A stretch of DNA of 29,239 nucleotides from Stramenopiles sp. TOSAG23-6 (GCA_900128565.1 LT635972.1:1-29239); one strand, 5' to 3'. Positions 17,694-26,473 are shown, counted from the first letter of the stretch. Notes: a model not told the origin generated them from the letters alone. Made by a program: numbers and translations.

Positions 17694-19610
17694 TTACTTG
17701 CTTTCTACATTCTTAAATAATTTTGCTCTTGAGGCAACGATGTCTGAAATGTATGCTTTCATTTCTGTGCCTTCTGCGATTTTATTTTTGTTACCAAATT
17801 CATCTACACGTCTATACAANGTCCCAAGTTTAGCATTTTTGTCGTTTGTCCCAAGTGTAGCTTTTCTTTCAGTCATTGATTCTCTTGAGGCAACGATATC
17901 TGAGATGTATGCTTTCATTTCGGTATCTTCTGCGATTTTATTTTTGTTACCAAATTCATCTACACGTCTATACAACGTCCCAAGTTTAGCAACTTTTTTG
18001 GTTGTTATTTTTTTTTTTTCCTGTGGATGTCGTTTCGAATGAGGAGTTGCTACATGCATTATACTTTGGGCGGTTTTTGTTTCTGGAAACCTCGTTCTAT
18101 TAGGAGTAGTAGAATTTGTTTCTGGAAACCTCGTTCTATTAATATTAAAAGTAGTTGTTGCAATCGATTCATTATCACAATTATTCGACCGTGATTGAAA
18201 ATTGTGTTTTTTATCACATGTTTTGATATCCCGTGATAATAATCGTGAATGCAGGGCGGCACTTATAGGAACGTTTGTTGCGGCTAGTGCTTCATCACAC
18301 TGACGCAATAAATTTGTCCAGATAGCATGAGAGGGATACTTTTCAAATTTTTTGTTTTCAAATTTTTTGTTTTCAGGAGATTTTGTCTTAGGAGATCTCT
18401 TTCGTGGGGAAGACGAAGGCGAAATCGAAGAATCTATATACGACAGTAAGTTATTCTGTTCCTGTGAATGAAGCCTCCGTCTATTGTCCGATCTTCTTCG
18501 ATATTCTTCAGACACATTGTCCAAAGATTTTAAACTAAAGCTGTATCTCGTTGGTGATCTCATTGGCGATGAAATAGGACTATTGTAACTTGTTGCTGAT
18601 ATGTTTGTGGGTGATAACTTTGGAATATTTCTACTTTTTGCGAAAAATTGTTCACTTCTCGGACTGAGCGACTTTGTATAAGCTCCAATTGTTGTTTCGG
18701 ATGTCCCTGGCGATGCCAAAATATCCTCCACTCTCTTTGTGTCCGTTACATTTGCCAAAGTATCTACAAATTCTGTTTGATAGGTTGATTGTTCAGAATT
18801 ATTTTTTGATTTTGTTGTTGTGAATTCTTCTTGGAAAGTTGTGAGTAACTCCGTTGAAGAAGAATCAAAAGAAGTTTGATTTTGTACTGTAGTATCATCC
18901 AGTTGTTGTTCTTGTTGTTGCTTCATCATTGAAGATCTTAAAAGTGGATTTGAAGTTTCCACGTCACTTTGTAGTTTATATTGCATTGAAAGCTTCGGCA
19001 AAGCTTGAATCGTTGTTTTATTTTTGTACCTTTGTTTATTGCGCAAGTTCACTAATTCATCTCGCTTTTTCATATAGTCTTTCATCAATTTTGAAAGTGT
19101 TTCTTGTGAAAATATTCCGTGGGCACTTTGCCAAGCTTCAAAGGCTTTCGTAGAATCTTCCTTGGCCATTTTTATTCTTTTATCTAGATCATAACAATCA
19201 CTTTCTTTATTGTTTCCCGCTTTATAATCACTAGCAGTGAAAACTTTCATTGTTTCTGGTTCCCTTGTCTCAGTTTTTGTAGAATGATCAGCATCAGTAA
19301 GAAATAATGGACCAAGAAAGAAAACTATAATATCACATAACTTTACAAAATCAAATTGTCCAGTCTTTTCAACATCTTCTTCTTGAACTACCTTTAGGAC
19401 AGATGCCTTCATTTTCTCACTACTTTGGATTACACCACATTCTTGCAACACTGGGTATATATCAGCTGTGGTGATGTATTTTTTTCCATTTACCTGAAAT
19501 TTTGTGAAAGTTTCTTTCAACAAAGAATGGCGCTGCCCAGAAGACAATTGCGCCCATTTACGGGTTACACCTGTATGATGTATTGAAAGCTGTTCTGAAA
19601 TAGAGTCCAT
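17694..19610 (-). CDS. Ser/Thr-rich protein with EF-hand-like N-terminus and duplicated C-terminus
   Basis: The family is not recognised. The 638-residue product begins with a helical domain (about residues 1-110) carrying two EF-hand-like helix-loop-helix traces: KFQVNGKKYITTADIYPVL and EEDVEKTGQFDFVKLCDIIV. Both lack most calcium ligands. The middle (about 190-520) is disordered and rich in SP/TP sites (SPTNISATSYNSPISSPMRSP), suggesting proline-directed phosphorylation. Short repeats include NRTRFPET (twice) and NKKFE (twice). At the C-terminus a 52-residue unit occurs twice, each containing LGTLYRRVDEFGNKNKIAE or its copy and MKAYISDIVASR. The predicted helix in each copy could be a coiled-coil segment. 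An ambiguous base at 17820 falls in the second copy. Confidence 0.7.
   Translation of the reverse strand: MDSISEQLSIHHTGVTRKWAQLSSGQRHSLLKETFTKFQVNGKKYITTADIYPVLQECGVIQSSEKMKASVLKVVQEEDVEKTGQFDFVKLCDIIVFFLGPLFLTDADHSTKTETREPETMKVFTASDYKAGNNKESDCYDLDKRIKMAKEDSTKAFEAWQSAHGIFSQETLSKLMKDYMKKRDELVNLRNKQRYKNKTTIQALPKLSMQYKLQSDVETSNPLLRSSMMKQQQEQQLDDTTVQNQTSFDSSSTELLTTFQEEFTTTKSKNNSEQSTYQTEFVDTLANVTDTKRVEDILASPGTSETTIGAYTKSLSPRSEQFFAKSRNIPKLSPTNISATSYNSPISSPMRSPTRYSFSLKSLDNVSEEYRRRSDNRRRLHSQEQNNLLSYIDSSISPSSSPRKRSPKTKSPENKKFENKKFEKYPSHAIWTNLLRQCDEALAATNVPISAALHSRLLSRDIKTCDKKHNFQSRSNNCDNESIATTTFNINRTRFPETNSTTPNRTRFPETKTAQSIMHVATPHSKRHPQEKKKITTKKVAKLGTLYRRVDEFGNKNKIAEDTEMKAYISDIVASRESMTERKATLGTNDKNAKLGXLYRRVDEFGNKNKIAEGTEMKAYISDIVASRAKLFKNVESK
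17728..17998 (-). repeat. 156-bp in-frame tandem duplication (52 residues)
   Basis: Segments starting CTTGAGGCAACGAT at 17728 and 17884 are about 95% alike over more than 100 bp, then diverge in the spacer. The period of 156 bp is in frame. The ambiguous base at 17820 is in one copy, as expected if reads from the two copies were collapsed. Confidence 0.9.
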
Positions 19611-19924
19611 TGATAAGGGTTTATCTAAATAAACTAATCCTTAACAATTTTCAAATAGATCGTAGTATTATTGTAGTGTAAGTAGTAGTAGTTGGCGAGC
19701 GCTTGGCGAGCCGTTTTAACGTCGTTTCAGCCGTTAAAAAGGTGTGAGCCGGGTAACCACAAGTTGTCAAGTCCTCAAGTGAGTGATATCAATAGCTGTC
19801 TTTACTCTTACACTCTCTCACGAGCATTGCAAGCGCAAAGCTAGGTACTATAAAATAATCGAATTGACTCAATAATAGTGGTTTATAAAACTTAGTATTT
19901 AATCACATTGAAATTTCATAGATT
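19611..19924. promoter_or_regulatory. Divergent promoter of SEH1 and the 17694 gene
   Basis: This 314-bp gap holds TTGGCGAGC twice (19692-19700 and 19703-19711) and AGCCGTT twice (within 19709-19735), a relatively GC-rich island in AT-rich surroundings. CCGTT resembles MYB core sites. No gene is seen. Confidence 0.4.
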
Positions 19925-20983
19925 ATGAAGGTTGTCAATCGATTTCCTTCTCAGCATGATGACTTCATCCATGATGTTGCGTATGACTTTTATGGAAAAC
20001 GTTTAGCAACTTGTTCTTCTGACCGCACCATTAAAATATGGGAGCAAGTTTGTCAACAAGATGGAAAGAGTAGTGATAATAGAGAAAAAAATACAGATAA
20101 TGGTGGCTGGGTGCTTCAGGCTTCTTGGAAGGCACATACATCATCTGTGTGGCAACTTGCATGGGCTAACCCAGTATTTGGACAGGTGCTCGCTTCATGC
20201 TCATATGATCGCACTGTCACTATATGGGAAGAGCAGGAAGGAATATGTCGTAGTAATGGACAAAGCCAAGTATCGTGGAAACAGAAAGCCCAACTTGTCG
20301 ATAGTAAAGAGTCGGTGAATACAATTGAATTTGCGCCGCGTCATTTAGGATTGAAACTTGCCACTGGTTCTAGTGACGGTTACGTTCGAGTGTATGAAGC
20401 TGGAGATGTTCTAAATCTCTCACACTGGCAACTCCAGGACAAGTTCAGAGTAGAAGATGTCACTGGTGAATGTAATGATAACAATATAGCGTCGAATTCA
20501 AGTAGTGGTGCGAGTAATCATACTTCAAGTACGAGTGGTGGTGTAACATGCCTCTCCTGGTGTCAGCGTAGGTTTGACTCGCCCATGTTAGCCATAGGTA
20601 CCGCCGGAATTTCACCCCCTTGTATTTGGGTTCATAATGCTGAAATAAAAAGATGGCAGCCCGCATTACAATTGACTGGGCATAGTGCAGGAGTAAATGA
20701 TATATCTTGGGCTCCAAGCATGGGCCGCAGCTTTTATTTTATTGCTACTGCATCGAAAGACGAATCAGTTAGAATTTGGAAAGTTGCAAAAGGTAAAATT
20801 GAGGATGAATGGAAGCTTGCTGAAGATGAAAGCTTTGGTCAAGTGTGGCGTGTCGAATGGAATGTTACTGGTACAATGCTTGCTTCATCGGGGGATGATG
20901 GAAGAGTTCGTTTATGGAAACAAAGTCCGAAAGGAGATTGGCGTTGTTGTGACAAAATCACGGCGGGAGAACAACAAGTATAA
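19925..20983 (+). CDS. SEH1: SEH1-type WD40 nucleoporin
   Basis: The 352-residue protein matches SEH1 in length and order. It has HDDFIHDVAYDFYGKRLATC, then SSDRTIKIWE, then SSVWQLAWANPVFGQVLASC, SYDRTVTIWEE, LVDSKESVNTIEFAPRHLGL, SSDGYVRVYEAGDVLNLSHW and finally GQVWRVEWNVTGTMLASSGD-DG. I see six beta-propeller blades, as expected for SEH1 and SEC13, which complete their propeller with a partner blade. SEH1 works in the Y-shaped Nup107-160 complex of the nuclear pore and in the GATOR2/SEA complex. A Ser/Asn-rich insertion (about residues 184-203) between blades three and four is a local feature. Confidence 0.95.
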   Translation: MKVVNRFPSQHDDFIHDVAYDFYGKRLATCSSDRTIKIWEQVCQQDGKSSDNREKNTDNGGWVLQASWKAHTSSVWQLAWANPVFGQVLASCSYDRTVTIWEEQEGICRSNGQSQVSWKQKAQLVDSKESVNTIEFAPRHLGLKLATGSSDGYVRVYEAGDVLNLSHWQLQDKFRVEDVTGECNDNNIASNSSSGASNHTSSTSGGVTCLSWCQRRFDSPMLAIGTAGISPPCIWVHNAEIKRWQPALQLTGHSAGVNDISWAPSMGRSFYFIATASKDESVRIWKVAKGKIEDEWKLAEDESFGQVWRVEWNVTGTMLASSGDDGRVRLWKQSPKGDWRCCDKITAGEQQV

Positions 20984-21318
20984 AATAGCTGGGGAAATGT
21001 ATCCGGTGTCTTGTTGATGATACAATGAAGTTCGTATCATTATGTCTTTCTACTGACATGGAGTTAGGCATTGTTCAAAGATACTATTTTATTAGTATAG
21101 AATTACCTTTTTTGATAAATTTGAAATTGTACAAAGTACCTTTTTTAAAATTTGAAAAATGAAAATTCTGAAAGAAAAGAATATTTTGATGTACAAAAAG
21201 CATGTCCTATTTATTTTCAGTGTAACACATTGGTAGAACTCAGCCCAATATGGTTATTATTATGCAAATTTTGATAATAAATTTTCATTTCTATTAATCC
21301 AAAATTTGAATTCAAATT
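20984..21318. other. Convergent intergenic region ending in a 20-bp perfect palindrome
   Basis: AT-rich 3' flanks of SEH1 (+) and the DUF4116-like gene (-) meet here. TACCTTTTTT occurs twice (near 21104 and 21138). At 21301-21320 lies AAAATTTGAATTCAAATTTT, a perfect 20-bp palindrome that overlaps the last bases of the stop codon of the minus-strand gene. No other gene is seen. Confidence 0.7.
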
Positions 21319-22371
21319 TTATTGGTCATCTGCATCTCTCTTGCGGCTAGCAAGATAAATATCAATATTACTTCTCAATCGTTCCGAAGCATATTCCAGT
21401 TGATCTGAGCCATTACTCGTTACGGCTGCCAATACAACGTCGTAGTTGTCCTGTAGACGTGCTGAAGCAAATTCAAGCGCAGCGTTAAAAAGGATCGATT
21501 TGCCATCATAATCACTGACTGCAGCAAGAACAATGTTGAAATTGTCCCTCAATCGTTCCGAAGCATATTCGAGTGCTGAGCCATCACGCCTTACGACTGC
21601 CAATACAAAGTCGTAGTTGTCCTGTAGAGCTCGTGAAGCATAACAAAGTGCGTTAGGCCGCTCAACAACGATAGATCTCATTAGATTATCATCTTGAAGT
21701 AATGCAGGATGAGCAAATCGAAGGGATGACGGACGATTACACCCAGCCAATATGACAATCTCACGATCTGCGCGTAATTCAGGTGAAGCGTCCTGCAAGT
21801 AATCCCCATCAAAGCCAACAAGACTTCTCACAACTCTTCGATTAGCAAGATATTCACGGGGAATAAGATTAGCAAGATATTGACGGGGAAGAGGCATGAT
21901 GTGACCACGGCCAAAGTTTTGAAAAAAAACAACTTCCCTTGCAGGATAATAAAAACATTCCTCTGGTATTCCATTTACAAACGGATTGACGAAGTGCATA
22001 ATCCCTCGTCGAAGATCCACTGAATCAATTCGCGTTTGTTGAAGACCTCGTAAAAGTTGAAGGCGCTGATTTACCATTCTTGCGTGGATTGGCGTAACAC
22101 AATTCAGTACCTCCTGTGCTCGTACAGCCAAATCATTTGGCGCAAGGCTGTAACGAGCAGCATCATTTGGATTATTTGGATAGAGCATAACATAGAGTAA
22201 ATGAGACCTCACGTTTGCGTCCAACGGATAAGCCACACCAGCGACACGATCAAGAGTATTGTTGTCGACAGCATACTGCAAAGCTGCTCGGTAGTTTCGC
22301 ATTGCTTCAACTTGCATAAGACTGCAAAGAAGTGCCATAATTGTGAGGAGTGTATATTGATTGAACTTCAT
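21319..22371 (-). CDS. Secreted DUF4116-like repeat protein
   Basis: The 350-residue product has an apparent signal peptide (residues 1-23: MKFNQYTLLTIMALLCSLMQ with likely cleavage after VEA). Residues 195-345 hold about four to five repeats of 40-50 residues, each like ALEYASERLRDNFNIVLAAV or LCYASRALQDNYDFVLAVV. That is the DUF4116 pattern (A..L..N.e.vl.AV...g.al.yAs..L). DUF4116 is abundant in some algae and in giant viruses; its function is unknown. The N-terminal third has a different helical pattern. Two repeats are nearly identical in DNA (CGTAGTTGTCCTGTAGA occurs twice), suggesting recent repeat expansion. Confidence 0.75.
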   Translation of the reverse strand: MKFNQYTLLTIMALLCSLMQVEAMRNYRAALQYAVDNNTLDRVAGVAYPLDANVRSHLLYVMLYPNNPNDAARYSLAPNDLAVRAQEVLNCVTPIHARMVNQRLQLLRGLQQTRIDSVDLRRGIMHFVNPFVNGIPEECFYYPAREVVFFQNFGRGHIMPLPRQYLANLIPREYLANRRVVRSLVGFDGDYLQDASPELRADREIVILAGCNRPSSLRFAHPALLQDDNLMRSIVVERPNALCYASRALQDNYDFVLAVVRRDGSALEYASERLRDNFNIVLAAVSDYDGKSILFNAALEFASARLQDNYDVVLAAVTSNGSDQLEYASERLRSNIDIYLASRKRDADDQ

Positions 22372-22797
22372 CGTTTTAGAATAAATTTGAATGCAAATAG
22401 AATTATTTTACTTGTTAGGAAAACCAATAAACCGGTAAATTCTGTGTCAAGCTCCTTGGTCAGCTGATCATCGGTTTGAATTTGACATTTTTCTTGTTTT
22501 TTCGTGTTTTTGCCTTTAAAGTATAAGGGCTCATTAATTGTATATTGTGGATTAATTGTATATTGTGGCTTGTGTTCACAAATAATACTTGAAAAAACAA
22601 ATAAAACCTTCATATTATCATATTTTATTTCTAAGTAATACATACTTTTAGTTCTTCATGCCACTCTCCATTATTCAATACACAGTTTTCTTTATCAGAT
22701 GTATGTATTTTTTACAATCAACAGAACGATGAATAATTAAAAAATAAATCCTATTGAAATGCATCAGTTTATAACAGTGAATACCTACTGGTTTTAA
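22372..22797. other. Intergenic region upstream of the DUF4116-like gene
   Basis: This 426-bp AT-rich gap between two minus-strand genes has two copies of ATTAATTGTATATTGTGG in tandem (about 22532-22568). A 91-codon minus-strand ORF overlaps the start of the DUF4116-like gene but reads as composition noise. I see no convincing gene. Confidence 0.5.
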
Positions 22798-23493
22798 CTA
22801 AAATCTTGTTTTATACATGTTATAAATTTTCTGCTGTTTCTGTGACTGTTCAAGACAAGCGTTGGCAGCGTCGACTTCATTTCGAAAGTAACCTATTGAA
22901 AAAGAAACTTTTCCTAGAGCCATACCTGTAGCATGCCATTTTCGCCCACCTTTCCGTTTTGTTTTTTGAACCTTGTAACCCGTGATCACATTGTAAAATA
23001 AATAGGTGCCATCGCTAATATGTACTGTTTCCCACTCTTCAACTAAGTTACGTTCAGTAGTTGTCGAATCAGATACCCTTGATATACCATTAACTTCAAC
23101 CCATACATAATTATGAAGGACTCGTGTCATTGGTCGGATTTCCACTCGGTATATACTAGCAGGAGGCAGGTTTCGCATCGTATATTTACGGCGTTTGCCT
23201 GCTACTTTTGTACTTGAAACTTCAAGCCACTCTTCTTTGTCAGGTTTCAACGGATTTTCGTGAGGCACCGTAACACGACGAAGAAACCAGAGTGTGAAAC
23301 CGCCTAACTTGATTTCTTCGGGAATATCTATATCCCAAGTTACGCAAATACTCCCCTCACCGCCGGTCACGTTGACCCAAGTAGTTCCGATGTTTGCAAA
23401 ACGTTCTACAACTTCGTCATAGTCAAGCAATGCCTCAGTTTGAGGGGCACGAAGAGACACCATTACGTTAGAATGTCTCTCTTGACTTTCCAC
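22798..23493 (-). CDS. FN3-like domain protein with WW-like and AP2-like C-terminal segments
   Basis: The 231-residue protein has three distinct segments. Residues 37-140 resemble a fibronectin type III fold (GSICVTWDI, then GFTLWFLRR, then MRNLPPASIYRVEIRPM). Residues 154-175 (WETVHISDGTYLFYNVITG) match the first half of a WW domain, without the second Trp/Pro. Residues 184-217 (RKWHATGMALGKVSFSIGYF plus NEVDAANACLE) resemble the AP2/ERF pattern of strands followed by a helix (W...G....GYF.....AA.A). No catalytic residues are seen, and the family is not recognised. An interaction adaptor, or a DNA-binding role through the AP2-like part, is possible. The start follows from the only ATG in the open frame with sensible composition. 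Confidence 0.65.
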   Translation of the reverse strand: MESQERHSNVMVSLRAPQTEALLDYDEVVERFANIGTTWVNVTGGEGSICVTWDIDIPEEIKLGGFTLWFLRRVTVPHENPLKPDKEEWLEVSSTKVAGKRRKYTMRNLPPASIYRVEIRPMTRVLHNYVWVEVNGISRVSDSTTTERNLVEEWETVHISDGTYLFYNVITGYKVQKTKRKGGRKWHATGMALGKVSFSIGYFRNEVDAANACLEQSQKQQKIYNMYKTRF

Positions 23494-23664
23494 AGACTGT
23501 ATCTAACCTCACTCACGATTTATTGTGTGTATTTGATCTTCGTATTGGCCTATATGTTGTACAGCATCGTGATTGCTAGTATGTCATGTATGAGGTATAT
23601 ACTAGTATATAGCAGAAGTTTGTGTAAGTTTATGCAAGACCTACAGGACGTATACCGTATAGCG

Positions 23665-23676
23665 ACCGGTACCGGT
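23665..23676. promoter_or_regulatory. ACCGGTACCGGT palindrome upstream of the 22798 gene
   Basis: A perfect 12-bp palindrome lies about 175 bp before the ATG at 23493 on the minus strand, followed by further ACCGG units (TTACCGGCGG). It may be a factor binding site; function is inferred from position. Confidence 0.3.
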
Positions 23677-23717
23677 TACCGGCGGTTAATTTAAAACGTT
23701 AAAAAATGTGATGAATT

Positions 23718-25292
23718 TTATTGATTAAAATGCATTAAAATAGCGCGTTCAGTATTCCAGCCATTTTCTTCAAGTAGTTTATTTGCTTGGACATGATCAC
23801 ATCCCGCAATTGAGGAAACTTGTTGAATTTTTTGATTCATTTCAACTTTTTGTTGTTCTTCCCAGTCATTCCTTTTGACTGGGGAAGTTGCAATAGCTGC
23901 ATTCAAAAGGTCTTTCCCACTGTTACTAACTTGTAAAATCTTAGTTTTGTGAATCACACTGTCGAAATCAGCATTTGGATTTATGTCGGGAATGTCAAAG
24001 TCAGAATCATTTTCAATCACTTTTTTCTTTTCCTTTTTTCCTTTTTTTGCTTTCTTTTCCTTTTTTATTTTTTTTACTTTTGGCTTTGGTGACGGTTTAG
24101 TAAAGTCTAGTGGTTCTTTATCATAAATGATATCAAATGCAGTAATTTTAGCGACCACATGAGGTGGTGGAAGTTGTGGTTTTTCGGTAAGCATCATGAA
24201 TATACTTCGATTTTCATCATCCCAGTATTTTGCAAAATTCATACAAGACTCGTGTAAACCATCGAGAGCAGTCATAAACTCTCTGTTTGTAGCATCATCA
24301 CTTCCTATAACGTTTTTCGCGTTTTTCAAAGCTACTTGTGTATGTTTTGCTGCATCTATCATAGCAACAGCTGCTTCACCATGACGACCTTGAAGTTTTA
24401 CATCAACCGCGAGGCATCTCATCGCTAATGCTTTACTCAAACTTAAACCTGTGACTGTACGAATTAATAGTGAAGGTACAACACACAACATTTTTTCTTT
24501 CGGGATTTCCTTCATCGCTTCAACAATCTTTTCATTTACACTTTCAGATCCATATGCTAATCGTGTGAGAGTTTTTGGCTTCATATTTTTCATAAGTGCT
24601 ACGCACAAGGTTGCAGTCTGAGCCTGGGCAAGACCCAAAGCTACTAAAGCTTGAAGTGTACCTCGCTGACACTCAAGAGGTAGTAAGGGGTGCGAATTTT
24701 GCCATTTTAATAATATTTGGGTGTAACAAAACTGTGCTACACCTGCTGCCAAACGCGAATTTTTCCCAGCTTCTTGGAGAGATTGGACGGTATAATTTTC
24801 ACCAGCAACTGCGTTGGCTGCTCTACCAAAATATGCTAAACTTAAATGTGTTACCATATGAGCATACTCAAAAGTGAAAGTATTACCAGTATAAAATTTG
24901 CCTACTTTAATTGAACCTTTGGTACCAAACACCTCTAATACTGGGCTCCAATCAAACTTTATTGATTTTCTATTTTTCATTTGAATTTTCTTTGGTGCAT
25001 TTGAATAACTTATCATGACCCTTCTTAAACATTTTAGGTAAATCTCAATTTCTTTAATAACATTTGCATAATCTCGATCGGGGTCGCGCAATGCACATAC
25101 ACATCGTTGTCGGGCTTGTGAAGTAGCTTGGCATAATTTCAAAATTGGTTCGCGTAGCTTTTTCTCGCCACCAAATATAGCCGAAAAGTCAATGTTATCG
25201 TTAAACTGAGCTCGCGAAGCAGTGAAAGGTTGAAAGATTAGAGGGATAATGACCTCTGGGAGGTTAGCATCTTCAGCAGTAGTCATCACCAA
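23718..25292 (-). CDS. BRO1-domain protein with C-terminal UBA-like domain
   Basis: The 524-residue protein fits a BRO1-like fold over residues of about 1-380: FTFEYAHMVTHLSLAYFGRA, LQEAGKNSRLAAGVAQFCYT, ECQRGTLQALVALGLAQAQT and MRCLAVDVKLQGRHGEAAVA. These recall the helical ALIX/Bro1 order, including the AQAQ helix. A Lys-rich linker (about 395-430) follows. The last 45 residues (VSSIAGCDHVQANKLLEENG, then WNTERAILMHFNQ) form a UBA or TAP-C type helical bundle. BRO1 domains bind ESCRT-III subunits; a UBA would add ubiquitin binding, as an adaptor for cargo sorting. The initiator is ambiguous between 25292 and 25286. Confidence 0.8.
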   Translation of the reverse strand: MVMTTAEDANLPEVIIPLIFQPFTASRAQFNDNIDFSAIFGGEKKLREPILKLCQATSQARQRCVCALRDPDRDYANVIKEIEIYLKCLRRVMISYSNAPKKIQMKNRKSIKFDWSPVLEVFGTKGSIKVGKFYTGNTFTFEYAHMVTHLSLAYFGRAANAVAGENYTVQSLQEAGKNSRLAAGVAQFCYTQILLKWQNSHPLLPLECQRGTLQALVALGLAQAQTATLCVALMKNMKPKTLTRLAYGSESVNEKIVEAMKEIPKEKMLCVVPSLLIRTVTGLSLSKALAMRCLAVDVKLQGRHGEAAVAMIDAAKHTQVALKNAKNVIGSDDATNREFMTALDGLHESCMNFAKYWDDENRSIFMMLTEKPQLPPPHVVAKITAFDIIYDKEPLDFTKPSPKPKVKKIKKEKKAKKGKKEKKKVIENDSDFDIPDINPNADFDSVIHKTKILQVSNSGKDLLNAAIATSPVKRNDWEEQQKVEMNQKIQQVSSIAGCDHVQANKLLEENGWNTERAILMHFNQ

Positions 25293-25686
25293 TATATTTC
25301 TATTGTATGCGATGAACTAATGTTTTCCTCTATGTCGATTCTAAATGGAGAAGAATCGTCTTTTTAAAATAATTTGTAGGTTTTTTGTGTTGTTTAAAAT
25401 AGAGGAGGAGGAGCGAAGTGAGAGAGTGCGAGACACGAAAAGTCGAATAAAAATTACGAAAAAAGTGTAGAGATGAACATACAATAATCTATAAAAAAAA
25501 ACAAATGATGTGGTGTTCAACGTCGAACGACAATCTTTTAATTAATTTTTATATTTGTTTTTGGCATAATTTACAAAAAATATTTTAAGATGCACATCGA
25601 CATCGACATCAACTCAATTTAAATTTGCATATGAATTAATATTTTTACCTTCAAAAAAATTGTGTTGGGTTAGGGTTAGGGTATTT
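25293..25686. other. Intergenic region with purine-rich tract and telomere-type sequence
   Basis: This 394-bp gap between two minus-strand genes starts with a purine-rich tract (GAGGAGGAGGAGCGAAG, near 25403) and ends with TTGGGTTAGGGTTAGGG at 25665-25681, a few bases beyond the stop of the next gene. CATCGACATCGACATC is a short repeat near 25596. No gene is seen. Confidence 0.5.
25665..25681 (+). repeat. Short interstitial telomere-type tract (TTAGGG), copy 2
   Basis: Two to three TTAGGG units (GGGTTAGGGTTAGGG) lie in the 3' flank of the minus-strand gene at 25687. The orientation is opposite to the tract at 16044. Confidence 0.85.
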
Positions 25687-26130
25687 TCAAGAGTTTCCTA
25701 CAACATATTTGCACTTTGTAAGCACTAAAGCAGAATCCCAAACATTTTCTAGCAAAATACTTCCACTTCTACTACCTGTAGATGTCGTCTTTTTCTCCTT
25801 TACAGTAAGAGATTTTTGAAGTTTTAAACCAATAACTGGTCTAGATAGAGAAACGACTTTTCCCTCACATTTTAGCCTTCTGTTCCCAGGTAAGTCGATA
25901 AGAATGTAGGGTGATTCTGTGTGAAGATCGCATAGTGATCCAAAGCATCCTGCAGAAAAAGGAGTCACAGAACCAGGTAAAACAATGAGTAATTTACTTT
26001 TCTTTCGTTGAAGATTTCTTGTGACGTCAAAGCCATCACATGACAATAACGACTGTTTTGGACTCAAAGTATGTGCAGCAGCCGCCCCAGATTTTGGCCT
26101 ATCACCAAACAGTGTTTTTTCAATATCCAT
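25687..26130 (-). CDS. Small beta-rich protein, possibly BIN4-like (topoisomerase VI subunit)
   Basis: The 147-residue product has a disordered N-terminus, then a beta-rich core. KLLIVLPGSVTPFSAGCFG is followed by SPYILIDLPGNRRLKCEGKV and VSLSRPVIGLKLQ, and the end is SILLENVWDSALVLTKCKYVVG. The core order (a DxxG segment, then strands with a G.V.......I....Q pattern, then a buried strand before an acidic loop) reminds me of BIN4/RHL1, which act with topoisomerase VI in plants. The match is by eye and weak, so another small beta-barrel (OB-like) protein is equally possible. The gene is divergent to the 26474 gene. Confidence 0.5.
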   Translation of the reverse strand: MDIEKTLFGDRPKSGAAAAHTLSPKQSLLSCDGFDVTRNLQRKKSKLLIVLPGSVTPFSAGCFGSLCDLHTESPYILIDLPGNRRLKCEGKVVSLSRPVIGLKLQKSLTVKEKKTTSTGSRSGSILLENVWDSALVLTKCKYVVGNS

Positions 26131-26473
26131 GACAATGACTAATGAAGTAAGTATCAGACAGAATAGGTGTTTTGCAGTAGTAATGAAAGATGTTATAATA
26201 ACTTAAAGTAACATTGCTTGTGGTATATTAAGTTGTTGTTTTCAGATTATATTCGGATTTTTCTCAAAAAGATACGACAAATCGAAAAATACGATGTGGT
26301 GTTTGTCGCGNANTTGNAAANTGNAAAAATATTTAATTTCGTGTTTTGNCANGNTTGCGNTTTTTTTTTCNAATCTCATCAATTTAGATTTGATTATNGA
26401 TCGATGATAAAATATNATTGGTGTTATTTTCGAACCTTTTAAAGTGGTAAATTGAGCAAAAGCAATAGTAATC
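26131..26473. promoter_or_regulatory. Divergent promoter containing a cluster of ambiguous bases
   Basis: This 343-bp gap separates the genes at 25687 (-) and 26474 (+). Twelve N calls are scattered over 26311-26416, in contrast with only four in the rest of the window. CGACAAA and TTTGTCG flank a short loop near 26275-26308. Nothing coding is supported. Confidence 0.5.

Noticed and set aside
22368-22643. 91-codon minus-strand ORF overlapping the DUF4116-like start
   Set aside because: No family resemblance; it includes an 18-bp tandem repeat and has random-looking composition.
23440-23694. 84-codon plus-strand ORF with hydrophobic stretch
   Set aside because: It overlaps the 5' end of the minus-strand FN3-like gene and its promoter, with no supporting features.
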